From the NCBI RefSeq assembly GCF_001423485.1, contig NZ_LMOD01000005.1:124001-188000 (forward strand): a stretch of DNA of 64,000 bases, written 5' to 3'. The notes beneath the pieces were generated by a model. The model was not told the DNA's origin. It saw nothing but the letters and a program-made list of their open reading frames with translations, and did not search any database. The first letter of the stretch is position 1. The number at the start of each line of letters is the position of its first letter. The position numbers and the translations under genes are program-made. Source of the DNA: Microbacterium sp. Leaf320 (GTDB taxonomy: Bacteria > Actinomycetota > Actinomycetes > Actinomycetales > Microbacteriaceae). This document shows positions 10,159 through 19,981 of the stretch, piece by piece.

Positions 10159-11685
10159 ATGGCGAACAGCACCGTCGAGAAGCTGACCCCGACCCGGGTC
10201 AAGCTCAGCATCACGGTCACCCCCGACGACCTCAAGCCCAGCATCGCGCACGCCTACGAGCACATCGCTCAGGACGTTCAGATCCCCGGCTTCCGCAAGG
10301 GCAAGGTCCCCGCTCCGATCATCGACCAGCGCATCGGTCGTGGCGCGGTCATCGAGCACGCGGTCAACGAGGGCCTCGACAAGTTCTTCCGCGACGCGAC
10401 CGTCGAGCACAAGCTCCGTGTCGTCGGCCGCCCCGCAGCCGACATCACGCAGTGGCCGAACGAGAAGGACTTCTCGGGCGACCTGCTCGTCGACATCGAG
10501 GTGGACGTCCGCCCCGAGATCGAGATCCCCGCGTATGACGGCATCACCCTGACGGTCGACGCCGTCGAGGCCGACGAGGCTGCGCTCGACGCAGAGCTCG
10601 AGAACCTGCGCGCCCGCTTCGGCACGCTCGTTCCCGTCGACCGCCCCGCAGCGAAGGGTGACTTCGTCGAACTCGACCTCGTCGCCACCATCGACGGCGC
10701 CGAGATCGACCGCGCCGAAGGCGTCTCCTACGAGGTCGGCTCGGGCGAGCTGCTCGAGGGCATCGACGATGCGATCGAGTCGCTCACCGCAGGCGAGGAC
10801 ACCACGTTCCGCTCCGCACTCGTGGGCGGCGACCACGCCGGCTCCGAGGCCGAGGTCTCCGTCACCGTCAAGGCCGTCAAGGAGCGCGAGCTCCCCGAGG
10901 CAGACGATGACTTCGCGCAGATCGCCAGCGAGTTCGACACGATCGCCGAGCTCCGCGCGAGCCTCGCCGAGCGCGTCTCGCAGCAGGGCGTCTTCACGCA
11001 GGGCTCCGCTGCGCGTGACAAGCTCGTCGAGACCCTGCTCGAGCAGATCGACATCCCCGTGCCGCCGAAGCTCATCGAGGACGAGGTGCACAACCACCTC
11101 GAGGGCGAGAACCGCCTCGAGGACGACGTGCACCGCGCCGAGGTCACCGAGGCGAGCGAGAAGCAGTTCCGCACGCAGGTGCTGCTCGACACGATCGCCG
11201 AGCAGGCCGACGTGCAGGTCTCGCAGGAGGAGCTCTCGCAGTACCTCATCCAGTCCGCATCGCAGTACGGCATGGCTCCCCAGGAGTTCGTCGAGGCGCT
11301 GCAGTCGTCGAACCAGCTTCCCGCGCTCGTCGGCGAGGTCGCCCGCAACAAGGCCCTCGCCATCGCACTCGGCAAGGTCAAGGTCGTCGACACGAACGGC
11401 AAGCCCGTCGATCTGTCTGACTTCGTCGTGACCGACGACGAGGCCGAGGCTGAGACCGAGGCTGCGGCTGACGAGAAGCCCGCCAAGAAGGCTCCGGCGA
11501 AGAAGGCCCCTGCGAAGAAGGCCGACGACGCCGAGGCGGCTGAGAAGCCGGCCGCGAAGAAGCCTGCTGCGAAGAAGGCCCCTGCGAAGAAGGCCGACGA
11601 CGCCGAGGCCGCCGAGAAGCCGGCCGCGAAGAAGCCCGCTGCCAAGAAGGCTCCGGCCAAGAAGGCAGCCGACAAGGCTGAGTGA
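10159..11685 (+). CDS. tig: Trigger factor with Lys/Ala-rich repeat tail
   Basis: Ribosome-bound chaperone and peptidyl-prolyl isomerase that meets nascent chains at the exit tunnel. 508 aa. The ribosome-docking loop GFRKGKVP (residues 44-51) is intact; an FKBP-like domain (about 155-245) and the helical chaperone domain (to about 430) follow. The last 60-70 residues are a histone H1-like tail of KKAPAKK blocks separated by acidic DDAEAAE, encoded by a 72-nt tandem repeat. Most trigger factors are 430-470 aa, so the tail is an extension. The start MANSTVEKL follows AAGGAGA; an upstream open frame runs into tRNA-Pro. A terminator follows. Confidence 0.96.
   Translation: MANSTVEKLTPTRVKLSITVTPDDLKPSIAHAYEHIAQDVQIPGFRKGKVPAPIIDQRIGRGAVIEHAVNEGLDKFFRDATVEHKLRVVGRPAADITQWPNEKDFSGDLLVDIEVDVRPEIEIPAYDGITLTVDAVEADEAALDAELENLRARFGTLVPVDRPAAKGDFVELDLVATIDGAEIDRAEGVSYEVGSGELLEGIDDAIESLTAGEDTTFRSALVGGDHAGSEAEVSVTVKAVKERELPEADDDFAQIASEFDTIAELRASLAERVSQQGVFTQGSAARDKLVETLLEQIDIPVPPKLIEDEVHNHLEGENRLEDDVHRAEVTEASEKQFRTQVLLDTIAEQADVQVSQEELSQYLIQSASQYGMAPQEFVEALQSSNQLPALVGEVARNKALAIALGKVKVVDTNGKPVDLSDFVVTDDEAEAETEAAADEKPAKKAPAKKAPAKKADDAEAAEKPAAKKPAAKKAPAKKADDAEAAEKPAAKKPAAKKAPAKKAADKAE
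11497..11665 (+). repeat. 72-nt tandem repeat in the tig 3' end
   Basis: Two full copies with a 72-nt period (11497-11568 and 11569-11640, a few silent differences) plus a partial third. Each encodes 24 residues, alternating [16 protein letters not shown] basic stretches and DDAEAAE. Confidence 0.9.
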
Positions 11686-11704
11686 TCGAAAACGATCTCT
11701 GAGG

Positions 11705-11734
11705 AAGGGGCGGATGCTGCGGCATCCGCCCCTT
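11705..11734 (+). terminator. Terminator of tig
   Basis: A perfect 13-bp stem (11705-11717 with 11722-11734), TGCG loop, followed by TCTC, 20 nt after the tig stop. Confidence 0.8.
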
Positions 11735-11766
11735 TCTCGTGAACTGACGAGATGTGAAGTGAGGAC

Positions 11767-12264
11767 ATGACGAAGACCTGGGATGAGCGCGTCGACGAGG
11801 TGTGGGACGACGCGAGCGGTGAAGAGGTCGGGGACGACACGATCGCGAGGATCGACGCCCTCGCCGCCGAGCGAGGGAGCGACGATGCGCGCGCCGAGTT
11901 CGAACGTGCCGGAGCCCGTGACTCGGCAGGTCGGCCCGCCGAGGCGGTGGAGCTGTACCGACGCGCGCTCGCTCTGGGCCTCGACGATGAGCACCGCCCC
12001 CAGTGCGTGATCCAGTTGGCGAGCTCGCTGCGCAATCTCGGAGAGTACGATGATGCCCTCGCCGTGATCCGCGCGGAGGAGGAGCTGTCGGGCGACGGTC
12101 CCTACCGAGACGCCGTGGCCACAGTGCACGCGCTGATCCTGGCGAGCTCGGGGCGCCCGGCGCAGGGACTCTCGGTCGCGCTGCTCGCGCTCGTTCCGCA
12201 CCTGCCGCGGTACCACCGGTCGATGACCGCATACGCGCACGAGATCGCGGAACTCGACGCCTGA
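11767..12264 (+). CDS. Tetratricopeptide repeat protein
   Basis: 165-aa soluble protein with helical TPR-like repeats: a segment around residues 55-75 (AGRPAEAVELYRRALALGL) and another around 85-105 (LASSLRNLGEYDDALAVIR) have the A/G-x-x-A spacing of TPR helices. TPR proteins are protein-interaction scaffolds, so no specific role can be read. The N-terminal part is acidic. It stands alone between tig and clpP1 with its own start ATG; no clear promoter was seen in the short gap after the tig terminator. Confidence 0.8.
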   Translation: MTKTWDERVDEVWDDASGEEVGDDTIARIDALAAERGSDDARAEFERAGARDSAGRPAEAVELYRRALALGLDDEHRPQCVIQLASSLRNLGEYDDALAVIRAEEELSGDGPYRDAVATVHALILASSGRPAQGLSVALLALVPHLPRYHRSMTAYAHEIAELDA

Positions 12265-12345
12265 TATGCCGACGGCGAACACGGCCTGAGCGCTGCGTTG
12301 TCGCCGGTAGATTCGAATCACTGAAACACGGAATCAGGAGCTGAC

Positions 12346-12942
12346 ATGGCTGCAGAACCCCTCCTCGCTACGAGCGTCTTCGACCGACTGTTGAAAGACC
12401 GCATCATCTGGCTGGGATCGGAGGTGCGCGACGACAATGCGAACGAGATCTGCGCGAAGATCCTCCTTCTCGCCGCAGAGGACTCCGAGAAGGACATCTA
12501 CCTCTACATCAACTCGCCCGGCGGATCGATCACCGCGGGCATGGCGATCTACGACACGATGCAGTTCGTCCCGAACGACATCGTCACCGTCGGAATCGGC
12601 ATGGCCGCTTCGATGGGTCAGCTGCTGCTGACCGCCGGCACCAAGGGCAAGCGCTACATCACGCCCAACGCCCGCGTGCTGCTTCACCAGCCGCACGGTG
12701 GCTTCGGCGGCACCTCGAGCGACATCCAGACGCAGGCGCAGCTCATCACCTCGATGAAGAACCGCCTCGCCGAGATCACCGCGGCACAGACCGGCAAGTC
12801 CGTCGAGCAGATCAACGCCGACGGCGACCGTGACCGCTGGTTCACCGCCGACGAGGCGCTCGAGTACGGCTTCGTCGACCACATCCGCGACTCGGCCACC
12901 GACGTCGTCGGTGGCGGCGGAACCGACCAGGACATCAAGTAA
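12346..12942 (+). CDS. clpP1: ATP-dependent Clp protease proteolytic subunit 1
   Basis: Serine protease subunit of the Clp complex, which degrades unfolded and tagged proteins fed by ClpX or ClpC. 198 aa. The catalytic Ser is S89 in [10 protein letters not shown], the His H114 in LLHQPHGG, and the Asp lies in the DGDRDRW segment. The ATG start follows an AGGAG site. clpP2 starts 20 nt after its stop. Actinobacteria generally carry such a clpP1P2 pair and form mixed two-ring complexes. A possible -10 box (TAGATT) lies about 35 nt upstream. Confidence 0.96.
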   Translation: MAAEPLLATSVFDRLLKDRIIWLGSEVRDDNANEICAKILLLAAEDSEKDIYLYINSPGGSITAGMAIYDTMQFVPNDIVTVGIGMAASMGQLLLTAGTKGKRYITPNARVLLHQPHGGFGGTSSDIQTQAQLITSMKNRLAEITAAQTGKSVEQINADGDRDRWFTADEALEYGFVDHIRDSATDVVGGGGTDQDIK

Positions 12943-12962
12943 CGGAAAGCGAAAGGACTCTC

Positions 12963-13604
12963 ATGTACTCACCCACCTTCCGCTCTGCCGGCGACCTGCC
13001 CTCCAGCCGCTACGTGCTTCCTCAGTTCGAGGAGCGCACGGCTTACGGCTTCAAGCGCCAGGATCCCTACAACAAGCTGTTCGAAGATCGTGTGATCTTC
13101 CTCGGCGTCCAGGTCGACGACGCGTCGGCCGACGACGTCATGGCCCAGCTCCTCGTTCTCGAGAGCCAGGACTCCGAGCGCGACATCACGATGTACATCA
13201 ATTCGCCCGGTGGTTCGTTCACCGCGATGACGGCGATCTACGACACGATGCAGTACGTCGCGCCGCAGATCCAGACCGTCGTGCTCGGTCAGGCGGCTTC
13301 CGCCGCCTCCGTGCTGCTCGCGGGCGGCCACCCCGGAAAGCGTCTCGCTCTGCCCAACGCCCGAGTGCTCATGCACCAGCCGGCGATGGGTGAGGCCGGA
13401 CACGGTCAGGCGTCGGACATCGAGATCCAGGCGGCGGAGATCCTCCGCATGCGCACCTGGCTCGAGGAGACCATGGCTCGCCACACCGGCAAGCCGGTCG
13501 AGCAGGTCAACCGCGACATCGACCGCGACAAGATCCTGTCCGCCGCCGAGGCGCTGGACTACGGCATCGTCGATCAGGTGCTCACTTCGCGCAAGCGCGC
13601 GTAG
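12963..13604 (+). CDS. clpP2: ATP-dependent Clp protease proteolytic subunit 2
   Basis: Second ClpP subunit, 213 aa, with a longer N-terminal extension before the handle region than ClpP1. The catalytic Ser is S113 in [11 protein letters not shown] and the His H138 in [17 protein letters not shown] ribosome site precedes the ATG. The clpP1-clpP2 unit ends at a strong hairpin; clpX is separate, about 4.5 kb downstream, behind the deoC cluster. Confidence 0.96.
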   Translation: MYSPTFRSAGDLPSSRYVLPQFEERTAYGFKRQDPYNKLFEDRVIFLGVQVDDASADDVMAQLLVLESQDSERDITMYINSPGGSFTAMTAIYDTMQYVAPQIQTVVLGQAASAASVLLAGGHPGKRLALPNARVLMHQPAMGEAGHGQASDIEIQAAEILRMRTWLEETMARHTGKPVEQVNRDIDRDKILSAAEALDYGIVDQVLTSRKRA

Positions 13605-13618
13605 TCATCGCTGGTCTG

Positions 13619-13650
13619 AAAGGACGTCGGCCTCCGGGTCGGCGTCCTTT
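13619..13650 (+). terminator. Terminator of clpP1-clpP2
   Basis: A 14-bp stem with two G-T pairs (13619-13632 with 13637-13650), TCCG loop, and a terminal TTT, 15 nt after the clpP2 stop. Confidence 0.8.
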
Positions 13651-13689
13651 CGTCGTATCCGGCGGATGCGCGGGAGTCTCGGCGGTCCT

Positions 13690-13701
13690 GCTCATATGAG
13701 C
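13690..13701. promoter_or_regulatory. Palindrome upstream of the SorC-type regulator
   Basis: GCTCATATGAGC is a perfect 12-bp palindrome about 30 nt upstream of the putative -10 box and 55 nt before the start. It is a candidate site for autoregulation; this is inference only. Confidence 0.3.
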
Positions 13702-13730
13702 ATTCGGATGCGCGAACGGTGATCCGCGCG

Positions 13731-13736
13731 TAGACT
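13731..13736 (+). promoter_or_regulatory. Possible -10 box (TAGACT) of the SorC-deoC operon
   Basis: TAGACT lies 20 nt before the regulator's ATG, the same hexamer as before tRNA-Pro and proA. Confidence 0.35.
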
Positions 13737-13756
13737 GAACGGCGAAGGAGGATGCC

Positions 13757-14692
13757 ATGGAAGACGAACTCACGATGGTCCGAGTCGCAGAGCTCTACTA
13801 CGACGAAGACAAGACGCAGGACGAGATCGGCGCCCTCCTCAAGCTCTCCCGCTGGAAGGTGGGCCGTCTGCTCACTCAGGCGCGCGAGCGCGGCATCGTC
13901 CGAATCGAGATCGTGCATCCGCGCGCTCGGCGCCTCGGTCTCGAGCGCCAGCTCGTCGAGCGCCACGGATTGCGGGCGGCAGTCGTCGTCCCCTCTCCCG
14001 ACGGCGACGACGGAACGCTCGAACGCGTCGCGCAGGCTGCCGCCGACTTCCTCACCGCCATGCGTCCGGTTCCGCGCACCCTCGGCGTCAGCTGGGGACG
14101 CACGCTCCGTGCCGTCGCCGAAGCGCTGCCCGACGGATGGGCCACCGGCGTCACGGTCGTGCAGCTCAACGGGGGAGTGAGTCTGAACCGTCGCTCGGGC
14201 GGAGCCGCGGGCCTCGCCGTCACGATCGCTCAGCGCGCCTCCGGTCATGTGTCTCTGTTGCCGAGCCCGGCGATCCTCGAACGCGTCGAGACCAAGCAGG
14301 CGATCGAGGCCGACCGCACGGTCGCTGCCGTCCTCGAAGAGGCTGCCGAGGCGCAGGCGTTCCTGTTCACGGCCGGCCCCTGCGACGCCACCTCGGCCCA
14401 CGTCGAGAACGGGTATCTCTCGGCGTCCGACGTCGAGGAGCTCGCCCGCCGCGGCGCCGTAGGCGATGTCCTCGGCCGCTACATCGACGCGGACGGCAAC
14501 ATCGTCGACCCGCAGCTCGACGCCCGGACGGTCGGAGTCGACCTCGGTCGGCTGCGCGCCGCGAAGCGCTCGATCTTCGTCACCGCGGGTGACGCCAAGC
14601 ATGACATCGCGCGTACAGTCGTGACCAGCGGCCTGTGCAGCGTCCTGGTGACAGATGAGACCACAGCACGAGCATTGTTGGAGGAACAATGA
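13757..14692 (+). CDS. SorC-family sugar-binding transcriptional regulator
   Basis: 311 aa. An N-terminal helix-turn-helix (residues about 15-50, KTQDEIGALLKLSRWKVGRLL) precedes a SorC-type effector-binding domain related to sugar-phosphate isomerases (about 60-310). Such proteins, including Bacillus DeoR, respond to phosphorylated sugars. The gene overlaps deoC by 4 nt (ATGA), so deoxyribose-5-phosphate or a related deoxynucleoside catabolite is the likely effector; this comes from context only. The start is preceded by GAAGGAGG. The regulator is co-transcribed with its presumed target operon. Confidence 0.88.
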   Translation: MEDELTMVRVAELYYDEDKTQDEIGALLKLSRWKVGRLLTQARERGIVRIEIVHPRARRLGLERQLVERHGLRAAVVVPSPDGDDGTLERVAQAAADFLTAMRPVPRTLGVSWGRTLRAVAEALPDGWATGVTVVQLNGGVSLNRRSGGAAGLAVTIAQRASGHVSLLPSPAILERVETKQAIEADRTVAAVLEEAAEAQAFLFTAGPCDATSAHVENGYLSASDVEELARRGAVGDVLGRYIDADGNIVDPQLDARTVGVDLGRLRAAKRSIFVTAGDAKHDIARTVVTSGLCSVLVTDETTARALLEEQ

Positions 14693-15690
14693 CGACCCAA
14701 GAACTCAGCCGCAGAGCGGCGGTGGACGTCCTCGGCGGTGAGCCGGATGACGCCACGCTCCGCCGCTTCCTGCATGGACTTCCCGGCGTCGACGCCGTCG
14801 GACTCGAGCAGCGCGCTGCCGGTCTCGGCACGCGATCGATCAAGACGACGTCGAAGGCCTGGGCCCTCGACACCATCATCAAGCTGATCGACCTCACGAC
14901 CCTCGAAGGTTCGGACACGCCCGGCAAGGTGCGCTCGCTCGTCGCGAAGGCCAAGAACCCGGATGCCGCAGACCCGTCGACCCCCAAGGTCGCCGCCGTC
15001 TGCGTGTACGGCGACATGGTCGGCGACGCGGTCGAGGCGCTCGGTGCGTTGCACGGAGATCCTGACGACGGCCTGATCTCGGTCGCCGCGGTAGCCACGG
15101 CCTTCCCGAGCGGACGCTCATCGCTGGCGATCAAGCTCGCCGACACGGCCGAGGCCGTCGCGGCTGGTGCCGACGAGATCGACATGGTCATCGACCGCGG
15201 GGCATTCCTCTCCGGTCGCTACGGACTCGTGTACGACCAGATCGCCCAGGTGAAGGAGGCGTGCCGTCGTGCGGACGGCTCGTACGCCTCGCTCAAGGTC
15301 ATACTCGAGACCGGTGAGCTGAACACCTACGACAACATCAAGCGCGCGTCGTGGCTCGGCATCCTCGCCGGCGGCGACTTCATCAAGACGTCCACCGGCA
15401 AGGTGCAGCCCGCGGCCACCCTGCCGACGACGCTGCTGATGCTCGAGACGGTGCGCGACTGGCACCGCGGCACGGGGGAGCGCATCGGCGTGAAGCCCGC
15501 CGGCGGCATCCGCGCCTCCAAGGACGCAGTCAAGTACCTCGTCACCGTGGCCGAGACCGTGGGCGAGGAGTGGCTCCAGCCGCACCTGTTCCGCTTCGGC
15601 GCATCGAGCCTGCTGAACGACGTGCTGTTGCAGCGTCAGAAGCTCACCACCGGCCACTACTCCGGCCCCGACTACGTCACGATCGACTAG
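14689..15690 (+). CDS. deoC: Deoxyribose-phosphate aldolase
   Basis: Cleaves 2-deoxyribose-5-phosphate to acetaldehyde and glyceraldehyde-3-phosphate in deoxynucleoside catabolism. 333 aa, longer than the bacterial 220-260 aa form and nearer the long (human DERA-like) type. The Schiff-base Lys is K233 in DFIKTSTGK, the second active Lys is in GVKPAGGIR, and VCVYGD and EIDMVIDRG are also present. Overlaps the regulator by 4 nt, and an aldehyde dehydrogenase follows 11 nt later, fitting oxidation of the acetaldehyde product. Confidence 0.95.
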   Translation: MTTQELSRRAAVDVLGGEPDDATLRRFLHGLPGVDAVGLEQRAAGLGTRSIKTTSKAWALDTIIKLIDLTTLEGSDTPGKVRSLVAKAKNPDAADPSTPKVAAVCVYGDMVGDAVEALGALHGDPDDGLISVAAVATAFPSGRSSLAIKLADTAEAVAAGADEIDMVIDRGAFLSGRYGLVYDQIAQVKEACRRADGSYASLKVILETGELNTYDNIKRASWLGILAGGDFIKTSTGKVQPAATLPTTLLMLETVRDWHRGTGERIGVKPAGGIRASKDAVKYLVTVAETVGEEWLQPHLFRFGASSLLNDVLLQRQKLTTGHYSGPDYVTID

Positions 15691-15701
15691 GAGCCCCGAA
15701 T

Positions 15702-17144
15702 ATGTCATTCCTGGAATACGCTCCGGCACCGGAGTCGAAGTCAGTCCTCAACCTCAAGGACAGCTACGGCCTGTTCATCGACGGCGAGTTCGTCGACGGC
15801 TCGGGCCCGAGCTTCACCACCATCTCGCCCTCCGACGAGACCCGCATCGCCGAGATCGCGTCCGCGAGCGATGAGGACATCGATCGAGCGGTCGCCGCCG
15901 CCCGCCGCGCATACGACAAGACCTGGTCGAAGATGAGCGGTCGCGATCGGGGCAAGTACCTGTTCCGCATCGCCCGCCTCGTGCAGGAGCGCGCTCGTGA
16001 GCTCGCCGTCGCCGAGAGCCTCGACAACGGCAAGCCGATCAAGGAGAGCCGCGACGTCGACGTGCCCCTGGTCGCATCCTGGTTCTTCTACTACGCGGGC
16101 TGGGCCGACAAGCTCGACCACGCAGGGCTCGGAGCGAACCCGCGCGCGCTCGGCGTCGCCGGGCAGATCATCCCCTGGAACTTCCCGCTGCTGATGCTCG
16201 CGTGGAAGCTCGCCCCCGCCCTTGCCGCCGGGAACACCGTCGTGCTCAAGCCCGCGGAGACCACGCCGCTCACGGCGCTGATCTTCGCGGAGATCCTGCA
16301 GCAGGCCGATCTTCCGGCGGGTGTGGTCAACATCGTGACGGGTGCGGGCGCGACCGGCGCCTCTCTCGTGCGCCACCCGGATGTCGACAAGGTGGCCTTC
16401 ACCGGCTCGACCGGAGTCGGCCGCGACATCGCCCGTGCTGTCGCCGGAACGAACAAGAAGCTCACGCTCGAGCTCGGAGGCAAGGCCGCGAACATCGTGT
16501 TCGACGACGCGCCCATCGACCAGGCCGTCGAAGGAATCGTCAACGGCATCTTCTTCAACCAGGGGCACGTGTGCTGCGCCGGAAGCCGATTGCTCGTGCA
16601 GGAGTCGATCCATGACGAGGTCATCGATCGCCTGAAGAACCGCCTCTCGACCCTGCGTCTGGGTGACCCGCTCGACAAGAACACCGACATCGGCGCGATC
16701 AACTCGGCCGCGCAGCTCGCCCGTATTCGCGAGCTCAGCGACATCGGCGAGGCCGAGGGCGCGGAGCGCTGGACGGCGGACTGCGCGATCCCCGACAAGG
16801 GATTCTGGTTCGCGCCGACGATCTTCACCGGAGTCGAGGCTTCGCATCGCATCGCCCGTGACGAGGTCTTCGGTCCCGTCCTGTCGGTCCTCACGTTCCG
16901 CACGCCCGCTGAGGCCATCGCGAAGGCGAACAACACGCCGTACGGTCTCTCCGCGGGTATCTGGTCGGACAAGGGCTCCCGCATCCTGGCGGTCGCTGAC
17001 CGGCTCCGCGCCGGCGTCATCTGGGCCAACACGTTCAACCGTTTCGACCCGTCGAGCCCGTTCGGCGGTTACAAGGAGTCCGGATACGGGCGTGAGGGTG
17101 GACGTCAGGGCCTCACCGCGTACCTGAAGGGGGCCGCAGCATGA
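15702..17144 (+). CDS. Aldehyde dehydrogenase family protein
   Basis: 480-aa NAD(P)+-dependent aldehyde dehydrogenase. It has the oxyanion Asn in PWNFPLLM, cofactor-binding FTGSTGVG, general-base Glu in LELGGKAAN, and catalytic Cys C291 in FFNQGHVCCAG. The end has the family's PFGGYKESG motif. Located directly behind deoC, it probably oxidises acetaldehyde (or a related aldehyde) released by deoxyribose-phosphate cleavage; the substrate is inferred from context. The start MSFLEYAP is set by its position 11 nt after deoC; the upstream frame overlaps deoC. It overlaps the next gene by 4 nt. Confidence 0.93.
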   Translation: MSFLEYAPAPESKSVLNLKDSYGLFIDGEFVDGSGPSFTTISPSDETRIAEIASASDEDIDRAVAAARRAYDKTWSKMSGRDRGKYLFRIARLVQERARELAVAESLDNGKPIKESRDVDVPLVASWFFYYAGWADKLDHAGLGANPRALGVAGQIIPWNFPLLMLAWKLAPALAAGNTVVLKPAETTPLTALIFAEILQQADLPAGVVNIVTGAGATGASLVRHPDVDKVAFTGSTGVGRDIARAVAGTNKKLTLELGGKAANIVFDDAPIDQAVEGIVNGIFFNQGHVCCAGSRLLVQESIHDEVIDRLKNRLSTLRLGDPLDKNTDIGAINSAAQLARIRELSDIGEAEGAERWTADCAIPDKGFWFAPTIFTGVEASHRIARDEVFGPVLSVLTFRTPAEAIAKANNTPYGLSAGIWSDKGSRILAVADRLRAGVIWANTFNRFDPSSPFGGYKESGYGREGGRQGLTAYLKGAAA

Positions 17145-17992
17145 GCAAGCGAATGACCGTTCCAAAGACGTACAAGCTGGCCATCGGCGGCACGTTCCCC
17201 CGCAGCGAGTCGGGTCGTACCTACGAGGTGCTGTCGGCGAAGGGGGCGTTCCTGGCGAACGCCGCTCAGGGCTCCCGCAAGGATGCCCGCGATGCCGTCG
17301 TCGCCGCCCGCGCAGCCGTCAAGGGCTGGTCGGGAGCGACCGCCTACAACCGCGGACAGGTGCTCTATCGTGTCGCCGAGGTGCTCGAGGGCCGCCGGGC
17401 GCAGTTCATCGACGAGATCACCGCACAGGAGGGGGCTTCGGCCTCCGCCGCAGCCGCGCAGGTGGACGAAGCGATCGACCTCTGGGTCTGGTACGCGGGC
17501 TGGTGCGACAAGTACGCACAGGTCGCGGGCAACGCGAACCCCGTGTCAGGGCCGTACTTCAACATCTCGGTGCCCGAGCCGACCGGCGTCGTCGCGATCG
17601 TGGCACCCCAGGATTCCGCTCTCCTCGGGCTGGTCTCGGTGGTCGCCCCCGCTCTCGTGGCGGGCAACACGGTCGTCGTGATCGCGAGCGAGCGGCATCC
17701 GCTCTCCGCCGTCAGCCTCGCCGAGGTGCTCGCGACGAGCGACGTGCCGGGGGGAGTGGTGAACGTCCTCACCGGGTCGCCGGCCGAGATGGCACCGTGG
17801 CTCGCCTCGCACCAGGACGTCAACGCCCTCGATCTGGCCGGTGCAGGCGATCTCGAGTGGATCGACATGCAGATCGCCGCGGCCGACACGCTGAAGCGCG
17901 TCCTCGCTCCGGGTGAGGTGGTGGCTTCGCCCGAGCGCATCGGCGCCTTCACCGAGGTCAAGACGGTCTGGCACACCAAGAGCATGGTCTGA
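17141..17992 (+). CDS. Truncated aldehyde dehydrogenase-like protein (no catalytic domain)
   Basis: 283 aa, resembling only the N-terminal cofactor-binding half of aldehyde dehydrogenases, which are normally 450-500 aa. It keeps the fold signatures (GVVAIVAPQDSALLGLVSVVAPALVAGN and SDVPGGVVNVLTG segments) but lacks the FTGS turn, the LELGGK Glu and the catalytic Cys. The reading frame is intact, its start overlaps the upstream ALDH stop (ATGA), and a terminator follows, so it is not an obviously decayed gene. It may be a non-catalytic partner of the upstream ALDH; alternatively an early pseudogene. Confidence 0.85.
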   Translation: MSKRMTVPKTYKLAIGGTFPRSESGRTYEVLSAKGAFLANAAQGSRKDARDAVVAARAAVKGWSGATAYNRGQVLYRVAEVLEGRRAQFIDEITAQEGASASAAAAQVDEAIDLWVWYAGWCDKYAQVAGNANPVSGPYFNISVPEPTGVVAIVAPQDSALLGLVSVVAPALVAGNTVVVIASERHPLSAVSLAEVLATSDVPGGVVNVLTGSPAEMAPWLASHQDVNALDLAGAGDLEWIDMQIAAADTLKRVLAPGEVVASPERIGAFTEVKTVWHTKSMV

Positions 17993-18002
17993 GCTGACCT
18001 GG

Positions 18003-18037
18003 AAGGCCCGTCCCGCGCGTCGCTCGGGGCGGGCCTT
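18003..18037 (+). terminator. Terminator of the deoC operon
   Basis: A 13-bp stem with one G-T pair (18003-18015 with 18025-18037), a 9-nt loop and trailing TTT, 11 nt after the last stop. Confidence 0.75.
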
Positions 18038-18109
18038 TCGCGTGCGAGTCGATACGGACTCGAGATGTCCTCCGCCGCGCCAATGCGTCCCGGTGTCGGA
18101 TGCAGCGGT

Positions 18110-18115
18110 TAGGCT
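18110..18115 (+). promoter_or_regulatory. Possible -10 box (TAGGCT) of clpX
   Basis: TAGGCT, 38 nt before the clpX start, after the deoC-operon terminator. No convincing -35 seen. Confidence 0.35.
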
Positions 18116-18153
18116 CAGTAGACGATCTCTGGATCCCCCCTAGGAGGACGCGC

Positions 18154-19418
<1,265 letters not shown>

Positions 19419-19422
<4 letters not shown>

Positions 19423-19955
19423 GCCCGGCGCCCGTGCCCTGGCGGGTCATCGACAGCGAGACCGTCGTCGCCGACCGCTGGATCCGTGTGCGCGCGGACG
19501 ACTGCCGTGATGCGGAAGATCGTCGGATCGCGCCCTATTACGTGCTCGAGTACGGGGACTGGATCTCACTGCTCGCGCTGGATGCCGACGGCGACGCGAT
19601 CATCGTCGAGGAGTACCGCCACGGAGCGGGGATCATCGCGATGGGGACGATCGGAGGCGGCGTCGAACCCGGCGAAGCCCCGATCGGGACAGCGGCCCGG
19701 GAGCTCCGCGAGGAGACGGGCTACGAGCCGGGTGAGATCGTCGAGCTCGGATCCACCTGGGCGAACTTCGGCAACCACACCAACCGCGTGCATCACTTCC
19801 TCGCCCGCGACTGCGTCCGCGTCGCCGAGCAGGAGCTCGACGACAGTGAGGCGATCGCCGTGCATGTGGTGTCTCTCGACGGTCTCGGCGAGCACCTCGC
19901 TCAGAGTTATCACCAGCTCACCTGGTACAAGGCGATGGAACTGCTCGACCGCTGA
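19419..19955 (+). CDS. NUDIX hydrolase
   Basis: 178 aa. The complete NUDIX box is visible: [19 protein letters not shown] followed by EETGYEPG, matching G-x5-E-x7-REUxEExGU. The flanking fold ([21 protein letters not shown]) resembles ADP-ribose or nucleotide-sugar pyrophosphatases, but the substrate cannot be read from the box. Its GTG start overlaps the clpX stop (GTGA), so it is probably co-translated with clpX. It converges with the dcp-type gene 26 nt later. Confidence 0.9.
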
Positions 19956-19981
19956 GACGAGGGGGCCCCCGACGATCCTCC

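Noticed and set aside
17141..17992. Half ALDH as a pseudogene
   Set aside because: Intact frame, translational coupling, and a clean end with a terminator argue against decay; kept as a CDS with the doubt noted.
19961..19970. GGGGGCCCCC palindrome between the NUDIX and dcp-like genes
   Set aside because: Only a 10-bp self-complementary run without loop or T tract; cannot be supported as a terminator.
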